Part shown: one piece after another, positions 27,270-40,300 of the stretch
Position numbering within the stretch: position 1 is the stretch's first letter
Layout of the letters: each line of letters begins with the position of its first letter
Origin: Anastatus disparis
Taxonomy: Eukaryota > Arthropoda > Insecta > Hymenoptera > Eupelmidae
Reading direction: 5' to 3'
Length of the DNA stretch: 64,000 nt
NCBI GenBank assembly: GCA_017163975.1
Contig: JAFFSR010000251.1
Span: 5,022,001 to 5,086,000, forward strand
Position numbers and translations under genes: made by a program
Notes under the pieces: model-generated
What the model was told of the DNA's origin: nothing
Databases searched by the model: none
The model's input: the letters and a program-made list of their open reading frames with translations, nothing else

Positions 27270-27312
27270 TGGATAGATAGAGATAGAGAGAGAGAGAGAG
27301 AGAGAGAAAATG
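27270..27312. repeat. GA microsatellite
   Basis: GATAGATAGAGATAGAGAGAGAGAGAG-type simple repeat. It generates a spurious Leu/Ser-rich frame on the minus strand. Confidence 0.9.
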
Positions 27313-28396
27313 AGAATGATAGAGAAGTGGGAGACAGTAAAACGTAGAATTAAAGATCAAAACAGAAAGAACGTGAATAAGACACCTTTTTTATCAAGAA
27401 AAATTAAGGTACGAAGTATTGCCTAATATGTATGTACTATTGCTACACAATTAGCGATGGTCTTAAATTTTCATTCATTTATTAACAACGAAGGTTTGAC
27501 GCTTATTTTCAACATTGAGATTCGCGATTAGATTTTATTATAAAAATTTTTATCTAAAGCTTTTTTAAAAATTACATCGAGCATCGATCGGTAGAAGGAT
27601 CGAGATTTTTCTGCGAAGATGCATCATTTATAACGTAATTTTATGTAACTTGCAGCTTGGAAATAAAAAGAATTCAAATAGAAACTGAATTATTACTAAT
27701 ATAACACATGCGGTACTTTATGTATGATAGACGAATGTAGTGTAAGATGAAATATTTTTTTAACACGCATTTTATCTCGAGTCTTTCTTTCTCGTAATGT
27801 GCTATGTGAACTGAATAAAATGAATCAAACTTTAAAATACAATGTACATATATAACAGATTATTTCGGCGAATCGTATTTCAAAAAGAAATGAGTAAGTA
27901 AAAAATATTATCTCCAAGAATGATAATTTTAAATCTTCGCATATTACATATTTTCGGTGTATTGTTCGTTTATAGCTAATCTTCCTACAGTTTCTTTTAT
28001 ATTATACATGTATATAAATCAATAAATGATTTGTTTTGTGCTTCTCAGAGATCATCTTCGTTTATCATAATCATCATTATAATCATCACCATTATTAATC
28101 TTAACGATTAACCGTCATTATAGTCACGTCATCATCATAATAATCATAGATACCATTATTATACGCAATACAATGTACAAAGTAGTATAAAATAAAAAAA
28201 GTTGATTAATAAAATTTTTTAGTATTCGTATTATGTGTAGTGTCTGTTCACCGAGGCATATTTTTTTATACTTCGCTGAAGTTTTTTAACTCTTCTTGGC
28301 TGCGTCACTTTTTCACAATTAAAAATACAAAAATCGACTGTCGCAAGTGTCCCACCACGAGTGACAAAATTGTGACATTAACGTTGACAATTAACA

Positions 28397-31300
28397 TTAA
28401 CGTTGTTCTAACCTAAAGTCTGCTTCGGTCGTAGGATCCGATATAACCATATCAGAGTTAGCGAGCCTCTGCAATTCATCTAAATCAAGCGGATCAAGGC
28501 CCTGTCTAAGAGCATTGATATCTTCCTGGCGCAGAGAATTCAAATCTTGAGCAAGAGCATCGTCTGTAGGAAATAAATCTTGACCAAATGTTGCTGCAAT
28601 CGATGATCCAAAGTCCTTACTGAAGTCCGAACTCACAAGATCATCTGGTCCTAATGAACAATCTAGAAACACATAAGAATATATTAAATTTGCACATCAA
28701 AAGGTTTGAATTAAAAAATACGTATATTTAGATTTTTTTAATTATTTATAATTTAAAATATTGGTTGAAATATAGATTCACAAATATTTGAGTACTTTTT
28801 TTAAAATTTTTCATTTACCAGTAAGAGTTATAGTTGGAGTGTTGGGTGTTTGCGGCGTCAATTGTTGCGTTGTTGTTGGGGTTCTTGTGTGATATTGTAA
28901 CTGTTGAAGAGGACTCGTACTAAAATATCCACCATCTCCGCCAAGCTCACTTGCGACGCTCAGTATATCACTCTGTAAAATATAAATTTTTAAACGTTAC
29001 TTATTTTATTGTCTATTTGTTAAAAAAATTAAATTCATATTTTTTACAAACCTGAGTGTAAGTGCCAGTATGGCTAGGCGAGTTAATGTAAGGACCAATA
29101 GTTGTTGATGGCGAATCCATCTAAATAAAAAAGAAACATCTTAATTTTTTATCATACAAAGAATTTTTCTCAAAACCAGTAAAATTTGAAATACATCTAA
29201 ATGAATGTCAGCTAAAAACTTATTAAATAAAAATTAAATCAATCAGATGAAATAAACAGACGTCTAGAAAATCGATCAAAAATAATCTAGAAAATCAATA
29301 AAAAATTAAAACATTTGGATTGCCTATTGCCAGGTTAGAAGGAAGAAAATATTGCCAGTAAATAAAGGTTCTTATAATTTACTATAAATTAAAGAACTGA
29401 TGTATTTTGAACATTACATCTCGAGAAGAAAATAAAGAAGAATGAAATGAGGTAAAGTAAAAACGATAAATATTCATTCCAGTAGTTACATAATAAATAA
29501 CTTTATAAATCATAATTGAAATGGATAAATATAATTTACAAAAGTAAAGGTTCTGTAGGAAAAATATAAAAATGAGAACATGATGCTTTAAAGTAGAATG
29601 AGTGAAGAAACGAGATTAAATATAAAAGTATTTATATATACATAAAAGCCAGAATAAAACAAAAATCAAACAAATTGACAGAAAAATAATCATGTAACGA
29701 AGGGGTGGTAGCATCTGGTTATCACCTCATCCAGTGGCGTGCTCAAGGTATAACCGGTATCTTCAAGCTGCTGCATCATTTGCACCCAATCCTAATGATG
29801 GCGGGCAACAGATAAATCGTATAAAAACCGTTGGATATATGTGAAAATTTTTTATTTTGTCAACCGAACAAAAATATGTTTAAATAAACACTTGATGTCT
29901 GTTTCTTTTTTTATACATGTTACAACATTTTTTCGGTCGATAAATTTATCTTGGAGAAAAGTTGATTTTAAAGAATAGAAATAACTTCGAACTAATATAT
30001 TATTATAAGTAAAACAATTTTACTTTATTCCGTGAGAATTTTTCAATTTGTATACTTGCAAAAAAAAAATTATGTCATAAATGTAAAATAAATTATAGAT
30101 CGTCAGTGGCTCAATCGGCAGAGCGCTGGATTCATAATCTCGAGGATTCGAGTTCGAATCCTGCTCTCGGCCGGTTGACACAAGCACCACTGTACATTAC
30201 ATGTGCTTGGTTCACAAAGACACTGACTACCTCTGTCACTAATTAGCATCACTGTTAAAAAATACATGAAATTTGCTTCCAGTACATGCATTAAATTTTC
30301 GGAAAATACATTAAAATTACGATAAAATGTATTAATTTTCATGCAAATCAGTATTAAATTTCATCTTAATAAATAAAATTTAATGATGATTTGCATGAAA
30401 ATTAATACATTTTACCGTAATTTTAACGTATTTTTAGAAAATTAATGCATGTACTGGAAGCAAATTTCATGCATTTTTTAACAGTGATCGTAATGATAGC
30501 ATAAGTAAAGCGACGTTAAATAAATTTAAAAAAAAAATGATAGAAATCATTCAAAATTAACTCATTTCCAAGAAAACTATGCGTGTTTAATTTTTTTTTT
30601 ATTATACTTACGATTGGAGCCTTAAAGAGTGCATGAAATGTAATAGATAAATGTGAGGTGTCTAGTTCAACACTAACAATAATTATTAAGAAATAATAAT
30701 TTTTTTTAACTTACCATACTGAATTGCTCAAAATCTGCATGGACCTGGTTGATAAATACATTTTGGTCTCCTGGATCAAGTGATAAATTAGGTGGCCCGT
30801 GATGCCCTGTGGGACTTGAAGGTGCTGAAGGATTGTTACTGTAGCTTAAAGGACTTCCCTAAACAAAAAAAAAGAAAATTTTTTCTTTTGAATTTTGTAA
30901 CAATAATTATATAAATATATAAAATATTTTACCTGGAAAGTAAGACTAGGTGAAGACTGGGGTGAAGGTCTATTTACCATTTGTGATGTTCTGTATGAGT
31001 TGAGAGAATTAAATTGATTTGGTGAAGGTTGCTGATGCACTTGTGCTTGTGAAGCATTCTATAACAAAACAAATGAATTAAAATTTGTTGGAATAAAATT
31101 TTCTTAATATTTTATTAAAATGGATAGAAATTGAATCATATATTCATATAAATTTGGATGCAAATATTCAGGTTAAATTCACCTAAATTTTTATCTACAT
31201 TTTTATTTGAATATTATGTGGGGTCCATATGCTATTCAGGTAAAATTTATTGAATTTCAAATAAATTTCATCTGAATTTACATGAAAAATTTCAAAATCG

Positions 31301-34300
31301 TCAGGCGAACCTCATCTAAAATTCACGTTAATTTCTCCTAAAATTTATCTCAATTTCATCTGTGAAAGAATAAGACTTTATTTTCTAATTTTCTTTTATC
31401 AAATGAATTACAGACGAATTTCAGATGATTTTTGGGTGAAATTTTTCTAATTTTTAGATGAAATTCATTTGCATTTCAGCCCATATGGAAAAAATTTTTG
31501 GATATAATTGTAAATAACTGTTAATAACTGTAAATAAATGTAAATAAATGTAAATAACTGTAAAAAAGTGTTAAAAAATGTGGGAATTGAGACATAAATA
31601 ACAGTTATTTACAATTATTTAGAATTATTTACTGTTATTTACACTTATTTACAGTTATTAACTGTTATTTACACTTATTAACTGTTATTTACACTTATTT
31701 GCAGTTATTTATATTTATTTACAGTTATTTACATTTATTCACTTTTTTCACAATTATTTACAGTTATTTACGATTATTTATAGTTTTTTACAATTATTTG
31801 CAGTTATTTACATTTTCGAAAATTTTCACGAATTTATTCAATAATTTTATATATAGGCGAAAATTTTTAAAAATGTGAATAACTGTAAATAATTGTAAAA
31901 AACTATGGAAAATTGTAAATAGTTGTAAATAATTATAAATAACTGTAAATAACTGTAAATAACTATAAATAATTGTAAATAATTATTAATAACATTAAAT
32001 TATTCACTAATTCAAAAATTTTTGAAAATGTAAATAACTGTAAATAATTATGAATAACTGTAAATAATTATGAATAATTGTAAATTATTATAAAAAACTG
32101 TAAATAATTGTAAATAACTGTAAATAACAGTTAATAACAGTTAATAACTGTAAATAATAGTAATTAATAATAAATAATAGTAAATAACTGTAAATAACTA
32201 TTATTTATGTCTCAATTCCCACATTTTTTAACAGTTATTTACAATTATTTACTATTATTTACTATTATTTACAGTTTTTCACATAAATTATTTCCATATG
32301 GGAGGGTAGATGAAATTTGTATGAAGTTCATATAAAACTCACGAGAGCTTCAATTAATATTTATCTAAACTGAACTGAACAAATTACAGTTTTAAAAATT
32401 GACCGACAATGAAAGAAAAGGCTTAATTTTTATCATATTATACTTAGTTGAAAATAGGTTGAAATTCGTGGGAGAACTTCGCGTTAATTTCACTAAAATT
32501 TATTTGAAATTAACGCGAATATGGAAAATAAGAAAATAAATCAGTAGTTTTCTTCAGGTGAAATCGAAATGAAATCTATATGAAATTCACGTAAATTAAG
32601 TTCATGTTAATTAAGAAAGATTACTGACAATTTTAAATTTTTTTATGAGAAATTCAGATGAGATTCGTCCGCAATTCAGCGAATTTCAAATGAATTCTAC
32701 ATGGATTCAATGTAATATTTAGAAGAAAATTCGGATGAACTTTTGCAACCAGTAAAGCATTAATTAATTGAACAAATTATGAAAACCAACGTTGAAAAGT
32801 AAGGTTGTTCGAATCTATTCGAAGAGAAAGATCTAAAATAATTTGATCATGGAAACGCTAACTTACTGGACTTTGCGGCGCCACAGGACTATGAGGTTGT
32901 TGATACACATAATGCCCAGGACTGTGTGTACCAGGATGCGACTGTTGAACAACCGGTGACGTCGAACCTGGTATATTTTGTGGCTGTGATTGTGGAGATC
33001 CATGAGGTCCAACCTGCGAGGGTTGTTGTTGTTGCTGCTGTTGCGAATAATTTATTCTAACATCCTGCTGAGAAGTGCTTGCGTTATTCTCCAATGTTAA
33101 GCCCTGCTTTAATGAGAAATTTTTTATCATTTCAAAAATTCTTTCATAAATCTGACGCTATTCCTTTTTCTTCAATTTATATATAAGATGCTCCATTTAG
33201 AGTGGCATACCTATTATTTATTTTTTTTCTAACTATTTGCTACTCTAAATATGCTAATTGCCATTTATCATTTTGTCATTCTCATTTGAAAAAAATAATC
33301 TTTTCGTAACAAGCAACGAAAAGATTTTTTTTTCTACTAATAGGAATATTGTCATTTTTAACAATAAGTAATAGAATTTTTCAACAACATACCATATTTG
33401 AACATTAAAGTCTGCTGTTCGATAAGCTATTATCTTTTTGTCACAGTGAATAATAATATAAATTCATAGCAAAAATACAATTAAAAAGGCGTAATAATAA
33501 CTTTTAATCATAACAGCGCTAGCTTTAAAAAAGTGGAAAAAAAGAATCAATTTTTTTTCAACATATTATCACTTTGAAATATTTCATTATATTATAAATA
33601 AATAAATAAATTAGTTTAAAATTTAAAAATAATAAAAATTTGATTCTTCCTTTCAAGAGAATCCTTTTACAATTCTACATTCTTCCTTCATTAATATACT
33701 TTGCATTCATAAATAAATTTAGACAACTGAATCATTTCTATATTTACAATTTGTTTACCATAATTAGATTTGTTTTTTTTTTGCTTTAATCGATTGTTAA
33801 AGAATGCAGCATACTGTTATAGGATTCACTTAATTTATTAAAAAAAATAGCAATGACAATTAGTAGTTCGGTGCCTAGCTCTTTGCTATTGCTGAGAAGC
33901 ATACAGTGAAATTAAAAAAAATAAAAATAAACACAAAAATACCAACATCTACTAACCTTGCAGGAATGCAGAAACCTATGGTTAACAGGCACCGATAAAT
34001 GGTTCTGCAAAATAATAATAAACTTCTACAACCAAGGCAAAATAAAACAAGATAAGCTGAAATAAAAAAAAAACTGCACGAAAAAAATGCAAATGCTTTG
34101 TGTAATTAAACAATCAGTTACATGATTATGCTGTACAGCTTTAACTAAAGAAAATAGAAAATTTATAAACTTAATAAAAACGTTAAAAACGTATACTTAT
34201 GACAATAACAACAACATTAACACGAGAATATAATAAAAAAATGTTGAAAATAAGTTATGATTGATAAAAGACAATCACATACATAAAAAAGAGTGTAACA

Positions 34301-37300
34301 TCGTTGGGAAAGGGCTTGTACACATATAGGCGAAACAGTGCTTCTATGCAAATATAAATGTCCCGAGTATAAATCAACGCGTTCCATTCTATATAAAGTA
34401 GTATTATTTTTTTGTTGCCGTTCTCTTGCATCGAGTTTCTGTTTGTTTGGCATGCAGCTATGTCTATTGCTTTTCAAAAAACTATCGGACACTGCCTGAT
34501 GGTAAAAACTACTAGAAAAACGTTTGACATTAAAAAATTTCTTTATATACTTGGCCGATTGAAACAAAAGAAGTTAAACCAGGCTTAGTCCGAGAGTGAC
34601 GGAGAAAAGCCATTTAAAAATAAGCTATGTATTTACTAATCAATTATTGGCTTCGCATTTATTAGGATATTTACTTGGGCGCTTGGCGGGCTGTGATCCT
34701 GCGTTAAGGATAGCCTTCCAGCTTGCGCCAAGCTGGTTGGCGACAGGGTTGTAGGACTGCTCGTTTGAGGACTCTGCAATAGACGACAGCAATACACCGT
34801 ATATACCTTTTGTTTAAGTAAAATCCTTCTAATCTTTTATTTACTTTTCCTTTTTTTTACTTTAATACACTGACATTTATATTTTCTCTTATATTTTTCT
34901 TATCATTTGTTTGTTGATTGTTAATCATTCAAGGCTTTTAATTCGAAGCTTTAATAAAGCATTCAAAGTGTAAAAAATTCAAGGCAATACGTATTAACAA
35001 TTTTCGACAAGATAATCGACACGTAATACGAATTGGAATTTCGTTACGCGGAAGCGCAGGCTTTGTGTGCAAGGTGCAGAATTTTAAGTGACATAAAGAT
35101 CTTTATATTTATACAGTGACATTAAAAAAATTTTATATACGTATAATAATATTCAATAAAACAACATTGTTATAAACGTAAAAAAGTATCGAATTATTAA
35201 TCAAATTAAGTAATTTACATTTCTTATTAAGCAATTCAATTTTTTTAAAATATTTGTAGTAATAAAAAGAATATTATAATAATTTGCAAGGAAAAAACGT
35301 AGCGAAAAAGTAGCACTCGGCGATAATCAAGTTAATTGAAAAAAGACGAGTTAATGCAAATTTTAGAATAATAATAATTATGATTATATATAATATATAA
35401 GGAGGAAAAAAGATTAAAAAAAAGAAAAAATCGAAAATTTGAGACAAGGGAAAATAAGAAGGGGTTGAGATGACATACGTTGCTGTATTGCGAACCACTC
35501 GAATGATCCTCTTGATCGAGCGGCGTGGGAAGTGGCGAGGAATAATGCATGTTACTTAAATCTGGTAAAGAACCTGTGTTGTTGCCTATTGGTATCTGTT
35601 GCCCAGGTGGCTGTGAACTCGGATAAACGCTACAAAAAATATAAAATACATTATTATTACAACTTTTTTTATCCATAAATTTTTTTAAATCAATCAATTT
35701 TTTAATTGATTATTAAAAATATTGTTACAATTATTGATGAAAAATAAATTATCATTTCATAAAATTATTAAAAATTAAAAAAAAATTAAATAGTAAAAAC
35801 TTACTTTATACCAGGTACCCTTGGCATTTCACAAGACGATCTTGGTCGCTCGATGAAGCCATGATGATGATGATGATGATGATGAGACTCTCGATTATCG
35901 GTACTCGAACCTCCATGTGCTCCTCGTTGGTCTATGGCAAAAAGCATTTTATAAGCATTATGTCAGAAATTATAAAAATCATAATCTGTTAAAAACATAC
36001 ATAATTTTATTATTTAAAGCTGTTAAAAAATTATTGATTAAAAAAATAACTGAATTATTAGCCATCTCTTAAAATAAAATTATGCATTCATTTTTAACAA
36101 AAATATTTTGTGCAAAAGCAAGCTTCTACGGTGAAAACGAAAACGAATTTTAATGTGTCAAAAGATTATATATGTATAAAGAGTCATCCATTTTATAGAC
36201 GTTGAAAATAAAAAGAATACTTTAATTTAATTATAAGCTGTAATTAAAAAAGAAATATTGAGGAAAGTTTAATTAACGTGCATGAAGAAAAATATATAAA
36301 AAAGATCCTTGATATTATTAAATTTCTATTGATCATTAGATACGAAAATATTTTAAAAAGCTACAAAAATTTCGTAATCCGATAATGAAATAGCTCATTT
36401 TGTAATCATGAAAACAGATACTTTACACGATATAATTACTTCAAAAACTAATTAAATAAATTTCTAATTTAAAAGAATAGAAAAGCATTTTTGTAAAGTA
36501 TCTAATGAATTTTTGTAACAGAATATTCCAATCTGAGTTTAAGCAAGATAATTTAAAGTAGAGGTCTTCAGTGGCTCCATCGGTAGAGCGACGGACTCGT
36601 AGCCCGAGGGCCCGAGTTCGAATCCCGCTCTCGGCCGATTGATACAAGCACTACTGTACGTTACATGTGCTGAAGTTCACAAATACACTGACGACCTCTG
36701 TCGTTAATTAGCATCGTAATGATAGCATAAATACAGCGACGTTAAATAAAAATAAAAAATAAAAATAATTCAAGGTATCAAAATGTTTGACGAACAAAAA
36801 AGAAATTAAAAAATTTCTTTTTTGTTCGTAAGTTAATTCGATATTATTAAAATAGTTAATTATACGTTTTTACGTTAATTTAGTTTATTTTAATAATATC
36901 GAATTAACTTACTAAGAAAAAAGAAATTTTTTTATTTCTTTCATTTGATACTTTAAATTATTTCTTTAATGAAACTAAAAAATTTAATCGGAAAATCTAC
37001 ATGCTTAAGACCAACCTTGATGAATCCTAATAAAGCAACAAAGCAATACACAAAGTGTACAAAAGTGATATTTAAGAAATATAAAAACGATAACCGACAG
37101 GCATCGCTACCTCGACGATGGCCCATTGAAGAATTAGCCTGGCATGCTTCGTTAGCACTTTGATGTAGAGCCGAATCCGAATTAGTGCGCCTCCAAGTTT
37201 CAGGCAAAGGTGGTGATAAATATGGCACACCACTGTACGGCGATGTATCGTGACGTTTTTCAATTGGCCGCGGACGCATCGGACCAACACCAACGCTACG

Positions 37301-40300
37301 TCCACGCTCTTGATTGCTTGATGGACTTGATTGTCTGTAGCCCATCGGATGTTGTTGCATTTCCTCGAGATTACTGAGCGCCGTCTTTAAGAAAAAATAA
37401 ACGTAATACATTAATTCATTTCTTGATTTTTTTTATTTTTATAATTCATTATTATAAGAACAATCTTATAACAATAAAGAATTGATTTTTATTTTAAACT
37501 TTTATACAAGTACAACTGACATTTAAATAAAGGATGATACGTATTTGCCAGTAGTAAGGTCTATGCTTTTGAAATTGATGGATTTAAAAAAGATAAATTA
37601 ATTTTATAAAAAAGTGTAACAATTTTTTAATAAAAAAAAATATTTTTCTTAAAAGTTTTTCATTTTTTTGCTAGTAATATAATGAAACTACGAATTTAAT
37701 ACCATGCTCATATTTTACGATAGAATGATGCTATTGAATTGTGAACCCTTTTCAAGACATCCGTCAAAACCGAAACTTATACTTTAAAGACTTAATTGAT
37801 TAGAATGAAAATTAAATAATGGCGAAAATAAATGGGAATTATATAAGTTTATGTAACTCGCTTAAATGAAGATTATTTTAATTTTTTATAAACATAATAA
37901 AAGAAACTCGCAAGTTAATATTTGTTTATATAACGAAACAAATAAAATCATTTAATTAATATTAATTTTAAAAATGTGTTTAATTGAAAAAAAAGAAACT
38001 TTAATTTTACTAATTTTATTGATCATAAAACAAGTTTAAAGTGCAATGTGTACTTATTCTTTTTAATCGAAGCTATTTATTATCAAGTAAGGAATAATGA
38101 AGAATATTGATTTGATTTAATGGTACTACATGTTATATGTTAAATAAAAAATGGATTTATATTTAAAGAATCGCATTCTTTACTCATCTTATTAATTATA
38201 CAGCTTCATTAATTAAAATAAACAGGCACAGATTAATAATAAAACGACAACTTAACAAAATGAAATTCTACTTGTTAAATGCTAATTAACCAGTTTTGCA
38301 ATTGTGCAATTTTAACATCAACATGCAAATTCTCTAGCTACAATGATGATCACAATTTTAAAATAATTTTTCTAAACGAAGAAAAAAAACATGAACATAA
38401 CAGAACAAAAATATTTATGATTACACTAGATTCCACGATTTGTACGTGGTAACATCCCAATCGAGTATTTTCATTTCATCATCTAAGTCGCATACAACAT
38501 TACTCAAAACGGCATGTGCGTTCCTTTCTCAGCTGTAAAAAAAAAGAACATCGTCGAGGCTACGATGCGACGTTATTGTATTGAAATCTGCGCGTCCATT
38601 TACAGAAGAGAGGCGTAAGCTGCCTTTTTTTTAACTTCCTTTCAACCTTTTTCCAATGTGACTATCGTCGATGTACATGTATGACTATTATGTCATTGAT
38701 AGAAAATACATTTCTATACTTTTACTTTTTTGTGAATGCAAATCATAATTTCTATTAGAGTAATATTATTTAAAAAAAAAGTAATTATTGTGAACTGCTA
38801 AATTTGAAAGAAGTACAAGAATTTAGTATTTAAAGAGCAATAAGATAAGAGTTTGCGTTAAGTTATTTTTAAAATTTTAAAACAAATTAATTAATACATT
38901 GATCTAAAACTAAAATGAATGAGATAAATTATTTTAAAGGATCAAATATTTCAAAATAAAAATATTAAAGTATTTAAAAAAATTTTTTTTATTTCAAACA
39001 ATAAAAACTTTTTTATCCTTATTTTACAAAATTGTAATGAAAATTGAAAAATTCGTTATTTAAATATTGTTAGTTTAAGATCAACCTGCATCCTTAAGAA
39101 AAGAAAAAACATTCTAAAGAAATATTTAACCTTTGAAATCAGATAAATTTCCTAAAGTAAAGTAAACCATAAACTTTAAAAAGGTCTCCGATCTGTGCGC
39201 GAGGTTGGCAAAAGGTCGTGAACCGGCTGAAAGAACCATATCATTGACACATAGACACACATTTACACAAACATGTATATATATGTAGTTAGGTAGCCTG
39301 AGTAAGGCGCTGCGGCCACAGCAGCAGTAGCAATAGCAATAGCCAGTAGTGGTAGCAAACGAAAAGAGAAAGAGAAAGATAAAGATAGAGATAGAGAAAG
39401 AGTAAGAGTTGCACTCTTTCTATCTCTTACTCTCTCTCTCTTTCTCTTTGGCACTCTACGGATCAATACTCGCAAAGCGGCACACAGTACGCGCACCCCG
39501 TGCACTGGCACTTTACGCGCTTTTCCCTATATCCACCTGCGTGCGCTTACCCGTTTATAGCTTATCTCCCTCTATCTATATTACTACTTATAAGTCTCTT
39601 CTTTAAGTGCACGTCAGATTAATTAAACTTTTAATTATTCTATCATATTCGATGATTTTTAAATTTACCAATCGATTTTAAACTTTTCTTACTTTTATTG
39701 CTTCCTTTTTCTTTTCTTTTTTTTTCTTTTTACCTATAGGGAATTTAAATTTGTAGTAAAATTGCTTTTTCCATTGGATTTTTAATGACTTCTACGATTT
39801 GTATACTTTGGAAACTTTTTTTATGTTTGAAATACAAATCATTAATTAATCAACTGATTAAATATTTCAAGAATAATAATTAATGTGAAAACATCTTTAC
39901 TGAAATTAATCAAGTATATTCCATTAGCATTTGTCCATATACTAAAACAAAACATTATGAATAAAACAAGATGTATTAGATTAAAATGACTTTTATGTTT
40001 AAAAGAGGGGGAAGACTAATAGTCGAATAATTTGAACCTTCTTTCTTTTAAAAATTATGCACATCCAATATCCTCTTGTTTGTCCCTCTTCCCCTCTTTT
40101 TTTTCTTATATTTCCCAGATAATCTAACGCGAGCGAAGTGGAGAATGCGAGCTTAACCGATCGAAACGCGCTGTGGCGACCTTGGCCTCTACTAGGCGTC
40201 GTACACACATACCCACACACAAACACACACATACATGTACAATCGCACATGGCCACACAGTAGTCCGTCTCGTTTCCTTTGTTTTTTCTTTTTTCTCTTT

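Larger units (their letters stand above)
23826..28396. other. non-coding DNA, probably including the CRTC 3' UTR
   Basis: No coding exon is supported. The region holds a TG-rich microsatellite (about 24000-24090), a SINE (25064-25254), GA-rich tracts (24520-24560 and 27270-27310) and ATC/ATT-rich low-complexity sequence (28060-28150). Because CRTC ends at 28397 on the minus strand, part of this is likely its 3' UTR, but the cleavage site cannot be placed with confidence. Confidence 0.55.

Noticed and set aside
34217..34567. 116-residue minus-strand frame in a CRTC intron
   Set aside because: Lies between good CRTC exons, lacks usable splice sites in frame and has no recognisable domain.
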